Below are positions 25,125 through 34,219 of a stretch of DNA of 64,000 nucleotides, one piece after another. The stretch is from the NCBI RefSeq assembly GCF_001428845.1, contig NZ_LMIU01000022.1, forward strand, positions 186,001 to 250,000, in the 5' to 3' direction. The notes under the pieces are model-generated. The model ran no database searches. It was not told the origin of the DNA and was given only the letters and a program-made list of their open reading frames with translations. A program made the translations under genes and the position numbers. Source of the stretch: Achromobacter sp. Root83. Its GTDB lineage: Bacteria > Pseudomonadota > Gammaproteobacteria > Burkholderiales > Burkholderiaceae_B. The number at the start of each line of letters is the position of its first letter. The first letter of the stretch is position 1.

Positions 25125-27596
25125 TCAGAACTCCGTCGAGACCGACAGCAGCACCGTCAACGGCGCCCCGACCGTCAGGCCCTCGCGCGCGGCGGATTGC
25201 CAGTAGTTCTTGTTCAATACGTTCTCGACCGTTGCGCGCACGACGACGGGCTTGCCGTTGGCGTTGAACGCATAGCGCGCGCCCACGTCAAAGCGCGTCC
25301 AGCCGGGAATCTCCTGGGTATTGCCGACGTCGACGATCTGGGAGCTCGTGCGCAGCATCCGCGCGGTCAGCGTCAGGCCCGGCAGAAACGGCGTGTCCCA
25401 TTCCGCCGCCGCGTTGAACTGAAAGCGCGGCACGGCCGGCGCCCGGTTGCCGTCGTTGACCCCGCCCTCGGTGCGGGTCAGGCGCGCATCCGTGTAGGCC
25501 ACGCCGCCCAACAGCCGGACGCTGCGCGCCGCCTCGCCCTGCACCAGGAACTCGAGCCCGCGATTGCGCTGCTGCCCGTTCGACACATAGCGCTGCGTGT
25601 CCGGATCCAGATAACTGCTGGGACGATCGATCTGAAAGGCGCTGACCGTGGTGGCGAAATCGCCGAAGTCATACTTGGCGCCCACCTCGAACTGCTTGGA
25701 GATTTCCGGAGCGAACACCTCCCCTGCGTTGAGCGAACCTTCCGGCGCCGTGCCGCCCTGGCTCAGGCCCTCGATGTAGTTCCCATACAGCGACAGGCGC
25801 TCGGTGGGCCGGACCGTCAGCGCGAAGGCGGGCGTGATCGCGGACTTGTCATAGTCGGACGACTGCCGTCCCGTGGCGGCATCGAAGTTGGCGGACTCTA
25901 TCCGCTGGTGCCTGAAGCCCGCGATGAGCTGCACGCGGTCGTCCGCCAGCGAGATGGTGTCGGCCAGGGCAATGCTGTAGAGCCGCGACTCGCTGGTCTT
26001 GGGCAGATCGCCGGGGCGGGCGATATCCGGCTTGGCCAGATCGGCGGGACGATAGATGTTGGAAAACACCGTGGTGGAACGGATGCGGGCGGACGAGTAA
26101 TCGATGTCCAGCACACTGGCGCTCAAGGCGGGCTCGTGCTTGAGCGCACCGGTCTGGAAGCGTCCACGTACCCCGACCTCGCCCGTCTTGCTGGTCAGGG
26201 ATTCATCCAGGCGTGCCGGCACCGCGCCGATGTTTCCCGCGCCATCCAGCATGAGCCAGCTCGTCTGCATGCTTTCAAAATCGTGCTTGCGCGCGCCCAG
26301 CGCGCCATACACCGTCCAGTCCGGTGTCACGTCGTATTCCGCGCGCAACGCGCCCGACCATTCCTTGGTCTTCCAGTAGGTCCATGACGGAAAGAAGTTC
26401 CGCCGCGCATCGGGCGCATCGCCTATCTGCACGCCGGCGGGCGGCGGGAACAGCAAGCCGCTGCGGGCATCGGTGGTGCGGTTCTGGTAGTTGATGTCGC
26501 CTTCGATGCGGAAGCGCTCGCTCTGATAGTCCAGGCCCAGGGCCACCGCGCCCAGGTCTTCCCGGGCGCCGTCCATCGGCAGGTCGCCGCCGCTGCCGGC
26601 CACATTGAGACGCACGCCGAATTCCTGGCTGTCGCCATAGCGGCGCGCCAGATCGGCATGCGCGCCGAACTGGCTGTCGCCGATGTAGGACACCGTAAAG
26701 CGGTTCAGCGGATCCGGGCCCGCCCGCTTGGGCACCAGGTTGATCGAGCCACCCACGGAACCATAGGGCGCCATGCCATTCAGCAGGGCATTGGGGCCGC
26801 GCAGCACTTCCACCCGTTCCACGCCGATCAGCGAACTGGAGTTGCGCGGCGATACGCCATACAGCCCGTTGAAGGAAACGTCGTAATTGAAGAGCGAAAA
26901 GCCACGGATGTTGAACTCGTCGCGGCCCGCCCCGCGCGAGTACGTGTTGCGAACCGACGGATCGTTGACCAGCACGTCGCCGATGTTCTGCGCCTGCTGA
27001 TCCTCGATCAGCTTGGACGTGTACTGGGTCGCGCTGAAGGGCGTGTCCATGTCGTCGCGGTTGCCCAGCAGCCCCAGGCGGCCGCCCCGCGCCACCTGGC
27101 CGCCCGGATACACGGGCGGCAGGCCGCTGGACACCGCGCTGCCGGTGACGGTCACCGACTCCAGCAGCGCCGCCTCGGCGCCCGGCTGCACGCTGAGCCG
27201 ATACTGGTCCGGCGCCTCGCGGGTTGCGCGCAGCCCGGTGCCGGCCAAGGCCAGCCCCAGCGCGTCCTGGCTGGAATAGCTGCCACGCACGCCATTGCTG
27301 TGGCGGTTGGCCACCAACGCCGGCGTGGCCGCAAGCAAAATCCCCGATTCATTGGCCAGCCGTGTCAGCACCTGGTTCAGCGGCGCGGGCGGAATGTCGA
27401 AAGCAAACACGTCCGCCCTCTGGTCCGCCCCGCCCTGCGCGGCCTGCGCCCGGGCCGCCGGCCCCCAAACCGCCGATACCGCGATGGCCAGCGCCAGAGG
27501 CAGGCCCCACGCCCGCAGCCGGCGGCGGGCCGATGTCAGAGCGCGCGCGCTGGGCACGGCGGGCGCCGCTACAGAGGTGGGAAAACGTTGGGACAT
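25125..27596 (-). CDS. TonB-dependent siderophore receptor with STN signalling domain
   Basis: An 823-residue outer-membrane receptor. After a long signal peptide, residues ~60-125 form the STN (secretin/TonB short N-terminal) domain (VFAFDIPPAPLNQVLTRLAN and YSSQDALGLALAGTGL), which passes the signal to FecR. A plug follows (~150-300, with GVERVEVLRGPNALLNGM), then a barrel ending VLLSVSTEF. This is typical of transducing siderophore receptors of the FpvA/FoxA type. Start at MSQRFPTS gives a sensible signal region. It belongs with the FecR- and FecI-like genes upstream (28748-27750 and 29320-28745). Confidence 0.9.
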   Translation of the reverse strand: MSQRFPTSVAAPAVPSARALTSARRRLRAWGLPLALAIAVSAVWGPAARAQAAQGGADQRADVFAFDIPPAPLNQVLTRLANESGILLAATPALVANRHSNGVRGSYSSQDALGLALAGTGLRATREAPDQYRLSVQPGAEAALLESVTVTGSAVSSGLPPVYPGGQVARGGRLGLLGNRDDMDTPFSATQYTSKLIEDQQAQNIGDVLVNDPSVRNTYSRGAGRDEFNIRGFSLFNYDVSFNGLYGVSPRNSSSLIGVERVEVLRGPNALLNGMAPYGSVGGSINLVPKRAGPDPLNRFTVSYIGDSQFGAHADLARRYGDSQEFGVRLNVAGSGGDLPMDGAREDLGAVALGLDYQSERFRIEGDINYQNRTTDARSGLLFPPPAGVQIGDAPDARRNFFPSWTYWKTKEWSGALRAEYDVTPDWTVYGALGARKHDFESMQTSWLMLDGAGNIGAVPARLDESLTSKTGEVGVRGRFQTGALKHEPALSASVLDIDYSSARIRSTTVFSNIYRPADLAKPDIARPGDLPKTSESRLYSIALADTISLADDRVQLIAGFRHQRIESANFDAATGRQSSDYDKSAITPAFALTVRPTERLSLYGNYIEGLSQGGTAPEGSLNAGEVFAPEISKQFEVGAKYDFGDFATTVSAFQIDRPSSYLDPDTQRYVSNGQQRNRGLEFLVQGEAARSVRLLGGVAYTDARLTRTEGGVNDGNRAPAVPRFQFNAAAEWDTPFLPGLTLTARMLRTSSQIVDVGNTQEIPGWTRFDVGARYAFNANGKPVVVRATVENVLNKNYWQSAAREGLTVGAPLTVLLSVSTEF

Positions 27597-27749
27597 GACG
27601 GGCCTGGGTTCTCGTGCGAATGCGTGAAAGGGAAGCGAGAGGCGCAGCGAACGCGGCTTGCCCGGGCGGGTCTCAAGCCCGGGTTCTGCTCTCACTATCC
27701 TTAATCGAACGAGGTGCCGAAATGCGGAACCGTCCAACCCAACTATTTT

Positions 27750-28748
27750 TCAGGCGCGCGGCTCGATGCTGATCCACCAGGGCAGCGTCCGGCGCATACG
27801 GATCGGCAGCACCGACGCCAGCATCTCCAGCGCGCGCTCCGCGTCATTGATCGGATAGCTGCCGAACACGCGCAGGCGTTCAAGCTCGGGCGCGATGCCC
27901 AGGTGGCCAAAGTGGTAGCGGCGCAACTCGTCGACCACCTCCGCCAGGGACGTGTCATCGGCCACCAGCACGCCGCGCGTCCAGGCTTCCCGCCCCAGAT
28001 CCGCCGGCGCGTCCGTATCCAGCGCGTCCGCCGTAAAGCGCGCTTGCCGCCCCGCCGGCACGATGCCGGTGGCGCCGGAGGCCGCCGTATCGACACGGAC
28101 CGCGCCCTCATGGACGGCGATCAGGACCCGGCCCGCTTCCTGGCGCACGGTAAAGCGCGTGCCCAGTGCCTGCAGCCTGCCCTGCGCGGTATCCACCACG
28201 AACGCACGCCGCGGATCCGGCGCGGTGCCGATGAGCAGTTCGCCGGCGACCAGTTGCAGGCGGCGCAGCCTGTCGCTGTAGTCGGCGTTGAATGCGCTCA
28301 GGGCCTTGAGCCAGACTTCGGAACCGTCGGGCAGCGCGATGCGGCGGGTTTCCCCGACGCCCGCGCGATGGTCTGCGCCCCAGGTCGACGCCAGGGCGGG
28401 CAATGGCGTCTGGCGCCAGGCGGTCCACCCCAGGCAGCCCACGCCCAGCGATCCGGCCAGGCCCAGCAACAGTTGCCGACGCCGCCGCGGCGCCACGCCC
28501 GCGGCCTGGCGAAACGCCGATACGGCGGCATCCCGGTCCGGACTGGATTGCAGCGGCGCGAACCTGCGGCCGATACGCTCGACGTAGTTCCAGGCCTGCC
28601 GATGCTCGGGCGCGCGGTCGAACCACTGCTGCCATTGCAGGCGCTCGGCGGCCGACGCGTCGCCGGCACGCATCAGCGCATACCATTCGGCGGCCTGCTC
28701 CATGACGCGATGAGACGGCTCATGGCCTGGCGTATCGGCGATGTTCAT
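27750..28748 (-). CDS. FecR-family anti-sigma/transducer
   Basis: A 332-residue inner-membrane regulator. The N-terminus has a cytoplasmic anti-sigma segment (residues ~15-85, WYALMRAGDASAAERLQWQQW) with a Trp-rich region EHRQAWNYVE. One transmembrane helix follows at ~100-120 (LLLGLAGSLGVGCLGW), and the periplasmic FecR domain at ~135-235 has RRIALPDGSEVWLKALSAF. The start at 28748 overlaps the sigma gene by 4 bp (ATGA), so both are co-translated. It probably relays receptor occupancy to the ECF sigma factor. Confidence 0.88.
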   Translation of the reverse strand: MNIADTPGHEPSHRVMEQAAEWYALMRAGDASAAERLQWQQWFDRAPEHRQAWNYVERIGRRFAPLQSSPDRDAAVSAFRQAAGVAPRRRRQLLLGLAGSLGVGCLGWTAWRQTPLPALASTWGADHRAGVGETRRIALPDGSEVWLKALSAFNADYSDRLRRLQLVAGELLIGTAPDPRRAFVVDTAQGRLQALGTRFTVRQEAGRVLIAVHEGAVRVDTAASGATGIVPAGRQARFTADALDTDAPADLGREAWTRGVLVADDTSLAEVVDELRRYHFGHLGIAPELERLRVFGSYPINDAERALEMLASVLPIRMRRTLPWWISIEPRA

Positions 28749-29320
28749 GGCAAGGAGGGGCAGGCAGCCGCGTCGCGCGGGCCACGCGGGCCGTCCGGCT
28801 GGCCGGGCGCCAGCCGCGCTTCGAGTTTCAGGCAGCACAGCATCGCCTGGGCGATGTACTTGCGCACCATGCGGGAGGACACGTTGAGGATATCCGCCAC
28901 TTCCTGGTCCGTCATTTCGCAGGCCACCGCCATGACGAAGGCGTGGGCGACCTTGGGCGGCAGTTCGCGCAGCATGGCGTCGATCTCGCCCAGCGCTTCA
29001 AGCACGATGGCCTGCTGCTCGGCGGACGACGCGGTGGGCTCCGGCTGCGCCGCCAGGGTCTCCAGCCACGCCTGCTCGAGGTTGCGGCGGCGCCACAGAT
29101 CGATGCACATGCCGTCGGCCATCTTGCGCAGATAGGACCGGGCCTGGCGCGCATCGTCGAAATGACAGGGCCGCGTCAACAGGCGCACAAACGCGTCATG
29201 CGCCAGATCCGCCGCATCCGCCGCATTGCCCAAGCGCCAATTCACCCACGCCAGCAGCCAGCCATGATGGTTGCCATAGAGGCGCTCGATGTCATGGGAC
29301 ACCCCTTCCGATCCGCTCAC
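28745..29320 (-). CDS. ECF sigma factor, FecI-like
   Basis: A 191-residue sigma factor with region 2 at ~8-75 (DAADLAHDAFVRLL, then ARSYLRKMADGMCIDLWRR) and region 4 at ~115-165 (LPPKVAHAFVMAVACEMTDQEVADIL). This matches FecI-type iron-starvation sigma factors. The start is uncertain: no ATG is suitably placed. A GTG at 29320 is used; TTG at 29341 and GTG at 29302 are alternatives. Its promoter probably carries the Fur-like sequence near 29362-29383. Confidence 0.87.
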   Translation of the reverse strand: MSGSEGVSHDIERLYGNHHGWLLAWVNWRLGNAADAADLAHDAFVRLLTRPCHFDDARQARSYLRKMADGMCIDLWRRRNLEQAWLETLAAQPEPTASSAEQQAIVLEALGEIDAMLRELPPKVAHAFVMAVACEMTDQEVADILNVSSRMVRKYIAQAMLCCLKLEARLAPGQPDGPRGPRDAAACPSLP

Positions 29321-29361
29321 GATCCCGCCTGCCCGCGACAACCGCTCGCATAATGTGGAAT

Positions 29362-29383
29362 GCGAACGGTTATCAATTATCAG
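29362..29383 (-). promoter_or_regulatory. Possible Fur box upstream of the ECF sigma gene
   Basis: On the minus strand the sequence TGATAATTGATAACCGTTCG lies about 40-60 bp before the likely start. It contains a GATAATTGATAA segment resembling two of the three GATAAT-like hexamers of the 6-6-1-6 Fur model with one extra base; the third is poor. Fur repression of FecI-type operons is known, so this is plausible, not shown. Confidence 0.4.
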
Positions 29384-29432
29384 TAAAGCGCAGATTATGG
29401 CCCGGGGCCGAGCGGTTTGGCAACCGCCCTTT

Positions 29433-30209
29433 TCAGCCCAGGTATTCCACGTTGCCGCAGACCGAAATGCTCTGGCCGCTGATCATCGCCCCTTCGTCCG
29501 AGCATAAAAAAGCGACCTGGTTGGCCACGTCCTCGGGGCTGGTCATGCGGCGCAGCGAGACCTTCTCCACGAGCTGATCGCGCATGTCATCGTTGCTGAC
29601 GCCGCCCGCGGCGGCGCGGGCGGCAATCACGCGCTCGACCCGGTCGCCGGACACGACACCCGGCAGGACCGAATTGACACGGATGTTGGAAGGTCCCAAT
29701 TCCATGGCCCAGGTTTGCATCAAACCGCCCAGTCCGAATTTGCTGGCGCTGTAGGGTGATCGTAGCGAGAACCCCAGGCGCCCCGCGACCGAGGAAATGT
29801 TGACGATGGATCCGCCCCCCGCAGCGCGGAGCAGCGGCACCGCGCTGCGCGCGCACAGGAAGGTGCCGGTCAGGTTGACGTCCAGGGTGCTTTGCCATGC
29901 GTCCAGCGTCGTGTCCTCGAGCCGGCTCGTGGGTCCGGACACGCCCGCGTTGTTGATCAGCGCATCGAGCGCTCCCCAAGTCGCGGCCAACTCGTCGAAC
30001 AGGGCCAGGACCTGGGCTTCGTCCGAGACATCCGTCACGCTTGCGCTCAAGGCTGGGTACTGGTCCCTGGCGGCCTGGCAGGCTTGCGCGTCCACATCGC
30101 AGATATGCACGTCGGCGCCCGCCGCCAGGAATTTGCGGGCGATCGCCAGGCCAATACCCTGCGCGCCCGCCGTGACCAGGATACGGGCCCCTTTCAGCGA
30201 TTCGCTCAT
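29433..30209 (-). CDS. SDR-family oxidoreductase
   Basis: A 258-residue short-chain dehydrogenase. The Gly motif is TAGAQGIGLAIA (residues ~13-24), NNAG is at ~86, the catalytic Ser is in NISSVAGRLG, and YSASK provides Tyr and Lys (~153-157). An acidic residue after beta-2 (CDVDAQ) suggests NAD rather than NADP. Its start overlaps the BKACE gene's stop by 4 bp (ATGA). A hydroxy-acid to keto-acid step feeding the BKACE enzyme is the simplest joint role, but the substrate is unknown. Confidence 0.88.
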   Translation of the reverse strand: MSESLKGARILVTAGAQGIGLAIARKFLAAGADVHICDVDAQACQAARDQYPALSASVTDVSDEAQVLALFDELAATWGALDALINNAGVSGPTSRLEDTTLDAWQSTLDVNLTGTFLCARSAVPLLRAAGGGSIVNISSVAGRLGFSLRSPYSASKFGLGGLMQTWAMELGPSNIRVNSVLPGVVSGDRVERVIAARAAAGGVSNDDMRDQLVEKVSLRRMTSPEDVANQVAFLCSDEGAMISGQSISVCGNVEYLG

Positions 30210-31120
30210 ATCGCGAACTCCGGACGTATGCCGCGTTGCAACGGCAAGCCGAGAATCTCGCGCGCCTCCGCGGGCGTGGCGGGTTCCATGTCCATCTCGC
30301 GGATGATGCGCACGATGCGTTCGGTCAACTGGACGTTGGTGGCCAGTTCTCCGTGGCGGTAGTACAGGTTGTCTTCCAGCCCGACCCGCGCATGCCCGCC
30401 CAGCAGGAGCGCGCTGATATTGGCCTCAAGCTGCGCCGGCCCGATGCCGCTGACGCAGAAGATGCTGTTCTTGGGCAGCAGGTCGACCATCATCTGCAGA
30501 TGACGGGGCGAGAACGGCATGGCGTTCTGGAAATTCCGGTGCACGTTCATGACCAGGTTGATGAAGTGCGGCCCTTCGTCCAGTCCTTCATTGATCAGCG
30601 TCGTCGTGTCCTGCAGGATGTGCGTCGGGCTGAACACCTCCCATTCGGGCTTGATGCCCCGCGCCTGCATGCCGGCCGCCAGCTCGCGCGCCTTGCTCAA
30701 CGGCGTGTTCATCAGGTATTCGCGGTCTCCGAAAGCAAGATTCAGGGTGGTGGCGTCCAGCGTGCACATCTCGGCGCCCGCATCCATGCCCTTGAGCCGT
30801 TCCTCCCACAGGATTTCCCAGGTTCCCGGCGAAGTCTCCTTCACCATGTCGCCATGCACTCCCCCGCCCGTCGAGTTGTTCAGGACGATGTCGCAACGCT
30901 CGCGGATAAGCTGGTTCATCTGGCGATAGACCGCGGCGTCGCAGGTGGCCAGATCGTCCGGACGCCGCGCATGCAGGGCCACCACGCTGGCGCCGGCGTT
31001 GTAGCAGCGGTAGACGTCCTGGGCGATTTCGGCCGGCTGGGTCGGCAGATGCTCGTTCTGGCTTTTCAATGCCATGCCCCCGGTCGGGGCGATGGTGACG
31101 ATCACTTTGCGTTTGGCCAT
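30206..31120 (-). CDS. BKACE-family beta-keto acid cleavage enzyme
   Basis: A 304-residue TIM-barrel enzyme of the DUF849/BKACE family, which split a beta-keto acid with acetyl-CoA. Visible family features are NNSTGGG near residue 80, PEWEVFSPTHI near 155, and GLEDNLYYRHGELA near 255, whose Glu is a likely zinc ligand. Most members have HxHxR at the first strand; here the motif is VVALHARRPDD, so the first metal His is replaced by Ala. Start: two ATGs are adjacent (31123 and 31120); the second lies seven bases after AGGAG and gives MAKRKVIV. It is co-transcribed with the SDR gene and a binding-protein gene. Confidence 0.82.
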   Translation of the reverse strand: MAKRKVIVTIAPTGGMALKSQNEHLPTQPAEIAQDVYRCYNAGASVVALHARRPDDLATCDAAVYRQMNQLIRERCDIVLNNSTGGGVHGDMVKETSPGTWEILWEERLKGMDAGAEMCTLDATTLNLAFGDREYLMNTPLSKARELAAGMQARGIKPEWEVFSPTHILQDTTTLINEGLDEGPHFINLVMNVHRNFQNAMPFSPRHLQMMVDLLPKNSIFCVSGIGPAQLEANISALLLGGHARVGLEDNLYYRHGELATNVQLTERIVRIIREMDMEPATPAEAREILGLPLQRGIRPEFAI

Positions 31121-31130
31121 CATGGTTCTC

Positions 31131-32357
31131 CTAGGATTTCCAGAGCGCGCAGCGGCTCTCGGCCTGGGTGGTAAAGGCCTGATTGCCGTCGATGGCCTGC
31201 AGAACCGTGAAATAGTCCCAGGGTTCCTTGGACTGTTCCGGCGTCTTGACCTGCAGCAGGTACATATCGTGCACGACGCGGCCATCCGGGCGGACGACGC
31301 CGTCTTTGATATACATGTCGTTCAGCTTGTTCTCCCGCAGATGGGCAAGCACCCGGTCGGCGTCATCGGTGCCCGTGGCCTTGACCGCACGCAAGTATTG
31401 CAGCGCCGCCGAATAGTCCGCGGCCTGAAGCGACGAGGGCATGGCCTGGCGCCGGTCGAAGAACTTGCGGCTCCAGGCGCGAGTCCCGTCCGACGCGTTC
31501 CAGTACCAGCTGTCCGTCAGGTACATGCCCTGCGCAGCCGGCAGCCCCATGGCGTGGATATCGTTGATGAACATGATCATGCCGGCCAGCTTCATGGTCT
31601 TGGTGATGCCGAACTCGTTGGCCGCCTTGATCGCGTTCGTGGCGTCGGCGCCGGCATTGGCCAGCGCAAGAATGTCGGCCTTGCTGCCTTGCGCCTGCAG
31701 CAGAAAGGAAGAAAAGTCGCTGGACGACAGGGGATGCTTGACCGAGCCCAACACGGTGCCGCCGCCCGCCTTGACCACCGTGGTCGTGTCGGCCTGCAGC
31801 GCGTGGCCGAAGGCGTAATCGGCTGTCAGGAAGTACCAGCTCTTGCCGCCCGCCTTGACGACCGCCGCGCCCGTGCCGCGCGCTTGCGCAACGGTGTCGT
31901 AGGCGTAGTTAAGGGTGTACGGCGTGCATTGCTCGTTGGTCAGCGCGGGGGCCCCCGCGCCCACCACGATGATCGGCTTCTTCTTGTCCGCGGCCACCTT
32001 GGACATGGCAAGCGCGGTGCTGGAATTGGTGCCGCCTATCAGCATGTCCAGGCCGCGCTGGTCGAACCACTCGCGAGCCTTGGCCGAAGCGATATCCGCC
32101 TTGTTCTGGTGGTCCGCCGTCAATAGCTCGATCTTCTTGCCGTTGATCTCGCCGCCCATTTCCTCGATCGCCATCTTGATGGCTTCCGCGCCACCTGGAC
32201 CGTCGGGTCCGGAGTAGACGCCGGACATATCGGTAATGAAGCCGATTCGGATGACATCGTCGGAAATCTGCGCGCTGGCGGCATTGGCGTACAGGAGCGT
32301 GACGGCCATTCCGCAGGCCATCGCGGTGGCGGACAATCTGCTTGGCATTGACAACAT
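31131..32357 (-). CDS. Branched-chain-amino-acid-type ABC solute-binding protein (LivK family)
   Basis: A 408-residue periplasmic binding protein. The signal peptide ends at SAQ (residue ~30); the mature start VIRIGFITDMSGVYSGPDGP and the segment GGEINGKKIELLTADHQNKA are typical of the Peripla_BP_6/LivK family. No permease or ATPase genes are adjacent, so membrane parts must be shared or elsewhere. The start at 32357 has GAGGAG about 6 bases upstream. It is the first gene of the run with BKACE and SDR, so it probably binds that pathway's precursor, such as a carnitine-, amino- or aromatic-type acid. Confidence 0.85.
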   Translation of the reverse strand: MLSMPSRLSATAMACGMAVTLLYANAASAQISDDVIRIGFITDMSGVYSGPDGPGGAEAIKMAIEEMGGEINGKKIELLTADHQNKADIASAKAREWFDQRGLDMLIGGTNSSTALAMSKVAADKKKPIIVVGAGAPALTNEQCTPYTLNYAYDTVAQARGTGAAVVKAGGKSWYFLTADYAFGHALQADTTTVVKAGGGTVLGSVKHPLSSSDFSSFLLQAQGSKADILALANAGADATNAIKAANEFGITKTMKLAGMIMFINDIHAMGLPAAQGMYLTDSWYWNASDGTRAWSRKFFDRRQAMPSSLQAADYSAALQYLRAVKATGTDDADRVLAHLRENKLNDMYIKDGVVRPDGRVVHDMYLLQVKTPEQSKEPWDYFTVLQAIDGNQAFTTQAESRCALWKS

Positions 32358-32496
32358 ACCGGTCTCCTCTTATGGTTTTTTGGCCCGTAGGGCGTCAACT
32401 ATTCTGCGACCGGGCTGCCCCTTGGACAGTCATCATGTTGACAAAGCACCCTAGGGTTTACCTAAGCGGCATCCCCCAAACGAACAGGGAAGGAAT
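32358..32496. promoter_or_regulatory. Divergent promoter region, LivK-type gene / Crp-type regulator
   Basis: A 139-bp divergent gap. TTGACA at 32438-32443 could be a plus-strand -35 element, and immediately after it lies the perfect palindrome ACCCTAGGGT (32448-32457). A palindrome between promoter elements would suit autoregulation by the Crp-type protein. The -10 element is weak (near 32459-32464). Confidence 0.35.
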
Positions 32497-33264
32497 ATGC
32501 GCGGATCGCCTGCCCAGGCCAACCACCCGTCAAGCGCGAACCGGCGCCCGGGGCGATGCCCGGTCGACAAAATGCTCGACGTCGTGCCCTGGTACAAGGG
32601 ATTGCCCGAACTGGAGCGGGATGTGGTCCGCTCGGAACTGCGCACGGTGTCGCTGGCCACGGGCGAATACCTGTTTCGGCCGGGCTCCCGGTCGCCTGGC
32701 TGGTACGGCGTGGTGGAAGGCCTGGTGAAGTGGTCCTCCCCCGGCACCGACGGCAGGACGCTGTCGCTCGCCGGCTTCAGCACCGGAAGCTGGTTTGGCG
32801 AGGCCACCATGATCCGCCGTGAACGCTTTGAATACGAAGTGGTCGCCTTGAGACCGAGCCGTATCGTGATCCTGCCGCGCGATGCCTGCGAGCGCCTATG
32901 GAACAACAACATCGAATTCACCAAGGCGTTGATGACGCACCTGGCCCAGCGGGTGAACTGGCTGATGGGCAGCTACACCGGGAACATGCTGCTCGACGTC
33001 GACACCACGGTGGCGCGCGCCGTTGCGGCGCAACTCGACGCCGAGCTGTATTCGGGCACCCACGGGCGCTTGAAGATCTCCCAGGAAGAGATCGCCAGCC
33101 TGTGCGGCGTTTCGCGGCAGCGCTGCAATACCGCGTTGACCCGGCTGGCCCGCGCCGGCGTACTGCAAACGCATTACGGCGGACTGACGGTGCTGGACAC
33201 GGACGCGCTGTACCGGTTTGCGAAGATCAGCCGCACGCCGGGAACGGACAGGGGGCCGGCCTAA
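32497..33264 (+). CDS. Crp/Fnr-family transcriptional regulator
   Basis: A 255-residue regulator with a cNMP-like beta-roll (residues ~40-150; FRPGSRSPGWYGVVEGLVKW and LSLAGFSTGSWFGEATMI) and a Crp-type winged helix (~175-245; ISQEEIASLCGVSRQRCNTA). The recognition helix lacks the E-xx-SR pattern of Fnr, so its site is probably different. The start at 32497 has GGAAGGA 2-8 bases upstream. It is divergent from the BKACE/SDR operon and is the likely regulator of it. Confidence 0.85.
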   Translation: MRGSPAQANHPSSANRRPGRCPVDKMLDVVPWYKGLPELERDVVRSELRTVSLATGEYLFRPGSRSPGWYGVVEGLVKWSSPGTDGRTLSLAGFSTGSWFGEATMIRRERFEYEVVALRPSRIVILPRDACERLWNNNIEFTKALMTHLAQRVNWLMGSYTGNMLLDVDTTVARAVAAQLDAELYSGTHGRLKISQEEIASLCGVSRQRCNTALTRLARAGVLQTHYGGLTVLDTDALYRFAKISRTPGTDRGPA

Positions 33265-33328
33265 CCCGCCACGCCGGCAAGCTGGCCTTCGCGGCGAACG
33301 CGATAAGAACCTTGCGCGGCCGAACGGT

Positions 33329-34219
33329 TCAGGCCGCTTCGCGCGTGGCGCGCTGCGCGATGAACAGCCCCGCAAAGACCAGCGCCATCGAAACGACGAA
33401 GATCCACGATGGCAATTGGCGGCTTCCGATGAGTTCGATGGCCGCGGCCGTGACGGGCCCCAGCATTTGAAAACCCATCACGCGGCTGGCCGGCGCGCGC
33501 GCCAGCGCCCAAAGCAGGCACAGATAGCCGACTCCGCTGGAAAATCCGATGAACAGGACGTGCGCCCATTGGCCCGCGGAAAGCGCGGGCGCCAGGGGTT
33601 TGCCGGTCAGCCAGCAGAAGGCGGCAAGCAATGCGACCGACGCGCACATCGCCAGGGCGCTGGTCGGCAATACCGGATAGCGCTGCAGATAGGGGCGATA
33701 CAGGATACTGCACACGGCGCCGATCAGTGTGGCGCCAATCAGCGCGGCGTAGGCCAGGAGGGTTCCGCCGCCCGGACTTTCAATCGCGTGTCCCGGCGCA
33801 TAGCCCAACAGCAGCGCCAGGCCCGCAACCGCCACGAGCAGGCCGCAGAGCTTTTTGGCGCTGAAGGCTTCCCGTCCGAAAGCGACCGCCAGCGCAAGGG
33901 TAAACAAGGGCAAGGACGAGAACACCAGGGCGCAGGTGGCGGCCGGCAGCGTGCGCAAGGCGTAATTCAGAAGGACGATCAGCACGCCGAACTGGAAAAC
34001 CCCCAACCCGCACACGGCAACGGCGTCCGGCCAGGAATAGCGGGGACGCGCCACGGCCAGGGCGGGCAGCGCCAGGAACGCGACGCCCACCAGATAACGC
34101 AGGAAGGCGAGCGCCTGGGGCGACACCGCATCCGTCACCGCGCGCGTGGACACCATCGCCGCGCCCACCAGGATGCCGGTGGCCGCTGCCGCCAGCGTGG
34201 CCTTGGATTGTTCGTTCAC
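33329..34219 (-). CDS. EamA/DMT-family transporter
   Basis: A 296-residue inner-membrane protein with ten hydrophobic helices in two EamA repeats: the first has AFLRYLVGVAFLALPALAV, the second starts after the PGHAIESPGGGTLLAYAAL loop. DMT exporters commonly export amino acids or metabolites. A GTG start at 34219 overlaps the upstream stop (GTGA), so it is coupled to the MarR-GNAT gene; a shared role in resistance or efflux is likely. Confidence 0.82.
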   Translation of the reverse strand: MNEQSKATLAAAATGILVGAAMVSTRAVTDAVSPQALAFLRYLVGVAFLALPALAVARPRYSWPDAVAVCGLGVFQFGVLIVLLNYALRTLPAATCALVFSSLPLFTLALAVAFGREAFSAKKLCGLLVAVAGLALLLGYAPGHAIESPGGGTLLAYAALIGATLIGAVCSILYRPYLQRYPVLPTSALAMCASVALLAAFCWLTGKPLAPALSAGQWAHVLFIGFSSGVGYLCLLWALARAPASRVMGFQMLGPVTAAAIELIGSRQLPSWIFVVSMALVFAGLFIAQRATREAA

